Assembly: GCA_025128135.1 (NCBI GenBank)
Contig: JAHLYW010000031.1
Span: 1 to 64,000, forward strand
Reading direction: 5' to 3'
DNA length: 64,000 nt
Origin: Synechococcus sp. CS-1325
GTDB lineage: Bacteria; Cyanobacteriota; Cyanobacteriia; PCC-6307; Cyanobiaceae
Shown: positions 59,470 through 64,000 of the stretch, piece by piece
Layout: every line of letters starts with the position of its first letter
Position numbering within the stretch: the stretch's first letter is position 1
Made by a program: the position numbers and the translations under genes
Notes under the pieces: generated by a model
What the model was told of the DNA's origin: nothing
The model's input: the letters and a program-made list of their open reading frames with translations, nothing else
Databases searched by the model: none

Positions 59470-60676
59470 GGCTGCAGCCGGCGTAGGGCTGATTGGCGGC
59501 CCTTGAGCCGAAAGCATCGGAGCCCGGCTCCCACCTGCGCTCCGGATCGAACAGGATCCAGCGTTCGCTGCCGGGCTGGAGGGTTTCAGCGGCCAGACCA
59601 AGGAATCGAGCCGGCCCCCAGCAAAGCACCTGCCAGAGAGCCGGAATGCTCCAGCCGGCTCCCAGCACCAGCTCCTGCCAGAGCGCCGGCAACACGAAGC
59701 CATGGCCTGCCAGTCCCGGGCGGCGCTGATCAATCGGCAGCAGGCACTCCTCCGCGTCCAGCGGCACATGCTGCACGGCCACAGCGCTCAGCACGCCATC
59801 AGCGAGGGCGGCGAGCAGAGAGCGGCGGTCATCCGGTCCCCCCAGGGCGGGGACGACCCGCCAGCCTTCGGCGACCGGATCGAGTCGGCCGCTGTCGGCG
59901 ACCAGATGCCACCAGCAGACGCTGGCGGGCAATGACCTGGGATGGGAGCGCAGCAACGTCACCCCCGCTGCGGTGGAGAGCTGGGCAAGCCTGATCTCCG
60001 CTGCCGGCAGCTCCTGGTCCAGGGCAAGGATGCTCTGCAGCGGCAGGGTTTCGCTGAGTGGGGGATCCAGCGGCCAGCCCACCCGCAGCGCTTCCACCCC
60101 TTCACGCACGAAGCCACCACGGCTGAGCGCCGCATCCCTGGGAGCGAGCAGAACCGGCCGACCGGCGGCTTCGCCGAGGCGCAGCCCCCGCTCCAGCAGG
60201 GGCAGGGGGGGCAGGGTGTCATCCTCCGCCAGACCGATCGCACCCGCCGCGATCAGATCGGCATGGGGCGCCAGCTCGAGGCCAGCACCCCCCAGACTGA
60301 AGCCGGCCCAGAGGGGCAACTGGAACGGCGGCCTCGCGGCAAGCAGCAGGTGTTCCGGCTGGTCCCGCCAGCTGCGCCCCCTGGGCAGCAGCGCCACCGT
60401 GCCGTATCCCGCTGCCGCCGCCGCGCGCATCAGGCTCTCGAGGGTTTCGGCGACGGAGCCAGCCGGCTGCTCCAACACGCTGTGCGGATCCACAAGGGCC
60501 GGAGCCAGCAACCACCGGGCGGCCGGCCAGGGGGTGAGCCCGAGGATCTCGGCGCGGGCCACGGCCTGCGGACCGATCGCAGCCAGCCGCCCTTGCTCGA
60601 TCAGCACGTCCTCGTGGCGCAGGGCCAGGTCGGGCCCTTCCAGGTACTGGACCTGCTCAAGGAAGCAGGTCGTCAT
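59408..60676 (-). CDS. dihydroorotase-like protein, probably catalytically inactive
   Basis: This amidohydrolase-fold protein of 422 residues resembles dihydroorotase. The family metal motif D-x-H-x-H reads D63-P-H65-S-V67, so the second histidine is valine (codon 60476-60478). Other metal-ligand regions also look changed, and the carboxylated lysine is not evident. It may be a noncatalytic partner, as for inactive dihydroorotase homologues that stabilise aspartate transcarbamoylase in some bacteria, but no pyrB is in view. The ATG overlaps the stop of the phosphatase-like gene (ATGA), so the two are coupled. Confidence 0.78.
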   Translation of the reverse strand: MTTCFLEQVQYLEGPDLALRHEDVLIEQGRLAAIGPQAVARAEILGLTPWPAARWLLAPALVDPHSVLEQPAGSVAETLESLMRAAAAAGYGTVALLPRGRSWRDQPEHLLLAARPPFQLPLWAGFSLGGAGLELAPHADLIAAGAIGLAEDDTLPPLPLLERGLRLGEAAGRPVLLAPRDAALSRGGFVREGVEALRVGWPLDPPLSETLPLQSILALDQELPAAEIRLAQLSTAAGVTLLRSHPRSLPASVCWWHLVADSGRLDPVAEGWRVVPALGGPDDRRSLLAALADGVLSAVAVQHVPLDAEECLLPIDQRRPGLAGHGFVLPALWQELVLGAGWSIPALWQVLCWGPARFLGLAAETLQPGSERWILFDPERRWEPGSDAFGSRAANQPYAGCSLTGQVLASGLLPELWRGGEP

Positions 60677-62019
60677 CAGAGGGCGCCAGCGGCGGTGCGA
60701 TCGAGCACTCCACCCAGATGGGCGGTGAGATTCAGGCAGGTCACCACCGGAGCTGAATGGGCCGGATCGGCTGGAAAGTCGATCACGCTGACCCCGCCAT
60801 TGCCCTGCTTCACCATCCAGATGTCGGCGGGGCTGAGGCCGAGCAGAGCACACAGAATCGTTTTGTTGACGGCGTCATGGGCCACCACCAGGGCCGACTC
60901 GGAATCAGCCAGGCTCCCAGCGATCGTCCGAATCGTGCTGATCGAGCGATCCCAGACCTCCTGGAGATTTTCACCCTCGGGCATCTGAACGGTGTCAGGG
61001 GCGCGCTTCCAGGCGGCAAGCAACTCCGGCCAGCCCCGGGCGATCGCTTCCTCGAGTTCACCCTCCCAGAGGCCATGGCCGATTTCCACCAAGCCCCGCA
61101 GGCTGGTGAGCGGAATGCCGGCCCGATTGGCAAGGATCAGCTCGGCGGTCTGGCGGGGGCGGGCCATGGAGCTGGTGTAGGCCCGCTGGATCGGCTCGCT
61201 CGTCAGGCAGCGACCGGCCGCTTCGGCCTGGTGGCGTCCCTGGGGATTGAGGGGAATGTCGATCTGGCCCTGGAAGCGTCCCTGCCGGTTCCAGTCGGTT
61301 TCGCCATGGCGGACCAGCAGCAAGCGGGGGCCGGCCCCCTTGGCCGGCAACCCCTCGCCCAGATGGGCGGTGCCGTTCAACGACTCGATCTGGACCTCCC
61401 CAGCTCCATCGCCGCCGGGGGCGATGTTGAACACCGAGAGCGAGGCGTTGTCGAGACGCAGGCGCTGGAATCCGCCCCCGGGCAAGGACAGCAGGTTGAG
61501 GATCAGGCAGCGCAGGATGGCGTTGTGAGCCACGACAAGCACGGTGACCGTCTCGTCGACGGATGGATCGGTGAAGCGCTGCAGCAGGCGGTCGAGAAAG
61601 CGCCGGGCCTGGGCCATCAGCTCGACGATCGGCCGATAGACGCTGCCATCACCACGGCGCAGCTCCAGCTGCTCGGGTGACTGGCGCCAGAGCCGATGCT
61701 GTTCCGGGAAGCGCTGCCTCAGCTCACTGACGAGCAAGCCGCTCCACGGCTCGAGATCCACCTCCAGCAGGTCGTCGTCGAGGGTGGCGATCAGACCACC
61801 GCCCTGGGCGGCCAGCAGCAGCGTGGCGGTCTGCTCAGCGCGGCGGAGCGGCGAGCTGTAGACCGCCTGGAGGCTGAGGGGGCGGAGGGCAGCGCCGGTG
61901 GCCGTGGCCTGACGCTGCCCCAGCTCGGTCAGGGAGGAGCGATCATCGCGGCCCTGAACCCGATGTTCGACGTTGAAGCTGCTCTGCCCGTGCCTGACCA
62001 GAAGGAGCCTGAGGGGCAC
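60676..62019 (-). CDS. tandem histidine-phosphatase (phosphoglycerate-mutase-like) protein
   Basis: The product has 447 residues with two phosphoglycerate-mutase-like domains. The first begins L-L-L-V-R-H-G-Q-S-S (R9-H10-G11), and the second begins near residue 235 with L-L-L-V-R-H-G-E-T-D-W-N. Each has a late histidine context (V-V-A-H-N-A and V-V-A-H-D-A) completing the active site. Substrates may be sugar phosphates, nucleotides or phosphoserine. Whether both halves are active cannot be told by eye. It lies upstream of the dihydroorotase-like gene and diverges from the CPBP protease gene. Confidence 0.88.
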   Translation of the reverse strand: MPLRLLLVRHGQSSFNVEHRVQGRDDRSSLTELGQRQATATGAALRPLSLQAVYSSPLRRAEQTATLLLAAQGGGLIATLDDDLLEVDLEPWSGLLVSELRQRFPEQHRLWRQSPEQLELRRGDGSVYRPIVELMAQARRFLDRLLQRFTDPSVDETVTVLVVAHNAILRCLILNLLSLPGGGFQRLRLDNASLSVFNIAPGGDGAGEVQIESLNGTAHLGEGLPAKGAGPRLLLVRHGETDWNRQGRFQGQIDIPLNPQGRHQAEAAGRCLTSEPIQRAYTSSMARPRQTAELILANRAGIPLTSLRGLVEIGHGLWEGELEEAIARGWPELLAAWKRAPDTVQMPEGENLQEVWDRSISTIRTIAGSLADSESALVVAHDAVNKTILCALLGLSPADIWMVKQGNGGVSVIDFPADPAHSAPVVTCLNLTAHLGGVLDRTAAGAL

Positions 62020-62049
62020 GGGTCGTCATGCCGAGAGCGAAGCCATCGT

Positions 62050-63456
62050 ATGGGAGGGCTTCGGGCCACAATCGAGACAGTGGGGGAACGGCGGTTGAAA
62101 CCAGTGGTGGATCGGCAGCGGCCCGGACTGTGGAAGGTGGCGCTCGCCCTGATCAGCCTGGCCCTGAGCCTGTTGCTGTGGATCAACGGTCTGCTGGAAA
62201 GCCTGGACAGGCCCTCCGTCGGAAACGATCTGGTGATCCGCCAGCTGGAGCTGGCGGCCCTGGCCGCTCCCCAGGTGAGTCCTTCCCTGCACGACCTGCT
62301 GATCGGGGAGAACCCTGAAGCGGCTCTGCTTGAGGAGATCGAGCGGCAGTCCAGACCGGAGAACGATCTACTGCGCGCCCTGTTGCAGCTGAACGGCCCC
62401 GAGCCCAGCCGGGCCAGACCCCTGCTGGAAACGCTCCGGGATGGAGGTGATCCGGCCACCGCTGCCCTGGCCGCCAGGCTGCTGGCGGAGCCTGGATCGA
62501 CGGACCCAGGCCGGCCACAGCCGGAGCTGCCGGGCTCCGACCCCCTGCTTCGGCGCCTGAGCTGCCTTGCCCTCGGTGGCAGCGGCTCCTCCTGTGCCCT
62601 GCCCCGGGAGGAACGGCAGGCCTTTTTCCAGTTGATCGGCGTCACCCTCCTGCCCAGCCTGGCGGCGCTGGGGGGAGTGCTGTTGATCGGGCGGGAGATC
62701 TGGCTGCGCTGGCGGGGACTGGTTCCCGAACCGCCGCCGCTGCTGGGCCCCCCGCTCGGCGTGATCGACGTGATCCTGCTGGTGGCCGGGGGATTCGTCC
62801 TCCTGGGCGAAGTGGCCACGCCCTTGCTGATCACGCCGCTGATCTCCGGAGCGCTGCATGGGCTGGCGATCGAATCGCCGCTCGCCGATGGCCTTTCCGT
62901 GCTCCTGCTGTATCTCGGTCTGATGGCGGCCCCCCTGACGATCCTGGCCCTGATGCTGGGCGGACAGCGGCCCGAGGGTGGTTGGCTGCAATACCGCTGG
63001 CGGCCGGTGGGCAGCGCGCTTCGCAAGGGGCTCAAAGGACTGCTGATCGTGCTGCCGCTGGTCAGCCTGGCCAGCTGGCTGCAGCAGCTGGTCTGGAGCG
63101 ATCCCGGCGGCAGCAATCCACTGCTGGAACTGGTGTTGCGCAGCACCAGCCCCCTCGCCCTGTTCTGTTTCGCCTTCACAGCGATCGTGCTGGCACCGCT
63201 GTTCGAGGAGACCATTTTCCGTGGTGTGCTGCTGCCTGTGCTGGTTCGGCAGCTCGGCGCGGGCTGGGGCGTTGTCGTCAGCAGCGCCGTTTTCGCCCTG
63301 GCCCACCTGAGCCTCAGCGAGCTGGCGCCTTTGTTCGTCCTGGGGCTTGCCCTCGGTTGGCTGCGGCTGGCGAGCGGCCGGCTCAGCGCCAGCATCTGGC
63401 TCCACGCGCTCTGGAACGGCCTGACCTTCAGCAATCTTGTTTTGCTTGGAAGCTGA
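62050..63456 (+). CDS. CPBP family intramembrane metalloprotease with N-terminal extension
   Basis: The product has about 468 residues from ATG 62050; a GTG at 62080 is also plausible. The C-terminal CPBP/Abi (CAAX-protease-like) domain has E386-E387-x3-R (F-E-E-T-I-F-R-G), a F-A-L-A-H-L-S-L-S-E helix and the H-A-L-W-N motif. About seven hydrophobic helices lie between residues 190 and 460. Before them come one N-terminal helix (about 28-47) and some 130 soluble residues, which is unusual for a simple CPBP protein and may be a lumen-facing sensing or scaffold part. Substrate unknown. Confidence 0.85.
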   Translation: MGGLRATIETVGERRLKPVVDRQRPGLWKVALALISLALSLLLWINGLLESLDRPSVGNDLVIRQLELAALAAPQVSPSLHDLLIGENPEAALLEEIERQSRPENDLLRALLQLNGPEPSRARPLLETLRDGGDPATAALAARLLAEPGSTDPGRPQPELPGSDPLLRRLSCLALGGSGSSCALPREERQAFFQLIGVTLLPSLAALGGVLLIGREIWLRWRGLVPEPPPLLGPPLGVIDVILLVAGGFVLLGEVATPLLITPLISGALHGLAIESPLADGLSVLLLYLGLMAAPLTILALMLGGQRPEGGWLQYRWRPVGSALRKGLKGLLIVLPLVSLASWLQQLVWSDPGGSNPLLELVLRSTSPLALFCFAFTAIVLAPLFEETIFRGVLLPVLVRQLGAGWGVVVSSAVFALAHLSLSELAPLFVLGLALGWLRLASGRLSASIWLHALWNGLTFSNLVLLGS

Positions 63457-63598
63457 TTTGTGCCTTGCTGAGCCTCCAGGGGCATGGTTCACTTGCGGGA
63501 AGGCTTGGTTTGATTCGGTGGTTGCTGCTCCGTCGCCACAACGTTCAGGTCGTCGGCACCCCTTTTCGCTGATTCAGGGATCCCTGGTTCAGCAATCG

Positions 63599-63985
63599 AT
63601 GTCGGCCCGCAAGGTGGCCCGCCAGGCGCCGGTGCTGGCGGGGCTGCACCGGATGGCGGATGGTCTGCTGCTCGCCCTGGGCGGAACGATGGTGGGACTG
63701 GCAGCCCTCACTCTCCACTGGCAGAGCGCCTGGACAGAGAGTTATCAACGGCTGGAGGCTGCCCAGCTGCTGGAACATCGGTTTCAGGAATCGTCCGCCG
63801 TGCTGGAGCACCACCATCTGGCGATGGCGAAGCGTCCTGGCCAGCTCGTTCCCACCAACATCCAGAAACTGATTTACCTGCCTTCCCCGGATTCCGGCGT
63901 GGCCCAGCAGTCCCCTGCCCAGCCAGATCCCACCCTGGCCGGATCACCGGCAGCAGCCCTGCCATCCATCCGGCCTGGCTACTGA
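63599..63985 (+). CDS. small single-pass membrane protein, FtsL-like topology
   Basis: The product has 128 residues from ATG 63599: a basic N-terminus, one hydrophobic helix (about 22-40, LLLALGGTMVGLAALTLHW), then a short amphipathic helix (YQRLEAAQLLEHRFQESSAVLEHHHLAM), a segment resembling the end of FtsL domains (V-P-T-N-I-Q-K-L-I-Y-L-P), and a disordered Pro/Ala tail. The topology resembles the divisome protein FtsL, but there is no sequence proof. A GTG two bases beyond the stop (63987) could begin another gene that runs off the window; its identity cannot be read. Confidence 0.6.
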   Translation: MSARKVARQAPVLAGLHRMADGLLLALGGTMVGLAALTLHWQSAWTESYQRLEAAQLLEHRFQESSAVLEHHHLAMAKRPGQLVPTNIQKLIYLPSPDSGVAQQSPAQPDPTLAGSPAAALPSIRPGY

Positions 63986-64000
63986 GGTGTTGACACGTCC

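Overview
The window is a gene-dense, G+C-rich stretch (about two-thirds G+C by eye) of a cyanobacterial chromosome. Plastocyanin (petE), cytochrome c6 (petJ), Psb27, NDH-1 subunit NdhD, Ycf51, a DUF1824 protein, a DUF2854 protein and a principal sigma factor with cyanobacterial signatures place it in oxygenic phototrophs. The gene families and their order (thrS-glk-thrB-ndhD; glgB-hemE-epimerase-petE; purA-psb27-proS) together with high G+C point to the alpha-cyanobacterial Cyanobium/Synechococcus group. The genus is inferred. Nearly everything is core genome. I see no insertion sequence, prophage, CRISPR array, rRNA or tRNA gene, and no recognisable defence or secondary-metabolite system.

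Layout. 0.3-8.9 kb: a TM2 membrane protein, an A+T-rich spacer, then thrS-glk-thrB-ndhD-M3 oligopeptidase, all rightward. 8.9-16.7 kb: a tight leftward run tamB > ROK kinase > proA > folB > alpha/beta-hydrolase, in which neighbours overlap or nearly touch. 16.7-25.8 kb: rightward ycf51, a DUF4332 protein, a secreted protein, a CocE hydrolase, a DUF3887-like secreted protein, glgB, hemE, an epimerase, petE and petJ, closed by a clear terminator. 25.9-26.9 kb: three small orphan genes. 27.0-31.3 kb: clpB and a coupled two-domain kinase-like gene. 31.3-33.6 kb: pterin dehydratase, small proteins, a LuxR-type regulator with a degenerate receiver, a long near-perfect hairpin and a DUF2721 protein. 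33.7-36.5 kb: M32 carboxypeptidase, pyrophosphatase and L,D-transpeptidase. 36.5-42.5 kb, leftward: ClC, hemC, DUF1824, a GT2-GtrA glycosyltransferase and rpoD. 42.9-52.4 kb: priA, a DUF3153 protein, argB, a DUF2854 protein, ssb, a cobK-like gene, a PfkB kinase, purA and psb27. 52.5-64 kb: proS, a putative HTH protein, a methyltransferase, an unusually spaced [2Fe-2S] ferredoxin, an ArsC/Spx protein, a membrane protein, lepB, a dihydroorotase-like pseudoenzyme, a tandem phosphoglycerate-mutase protein, a CPBP protease and a small FtsL-like membrane protein at the right edge.

How it fits together. Photosynthetic electron transport (petE, petJ, ndhD, psb27), tetrapyrrole synthesis (hemE, hemC, cobK), glycogen and sugar phosphorylation (glgB, glk, ROK), amino-acid supply (thrB, proA, argB), tRNA charging (thrS, proS), DNA maintenance (priA, ssb) and proteostasis (clpB, M3, M32, lepB, CPBP) are interleaved. 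Translation is densely coupled: many genes start with GTG or TTG inside the TGA of the gene before, and several convergent pairs overlap or share a palindromic TGATCA as both stop codons.

Most worth a second look: 15-bp repeats at the argB start, each carrying an AGGA-like element and most a TTG; a similar 12-bp repeat in the methyltransferase gene; the Ala/Lys-rich linker of RpoD; several proteins that lost catalytic or ligand residues (dihydroorotase-like, LuxR receiver, ROK zinc site, ClC internal glutamate); the 24-bp-arm hairpin near 33.09 kb; adjacent petE/petJ; and the FtsL-like protein at the right end.
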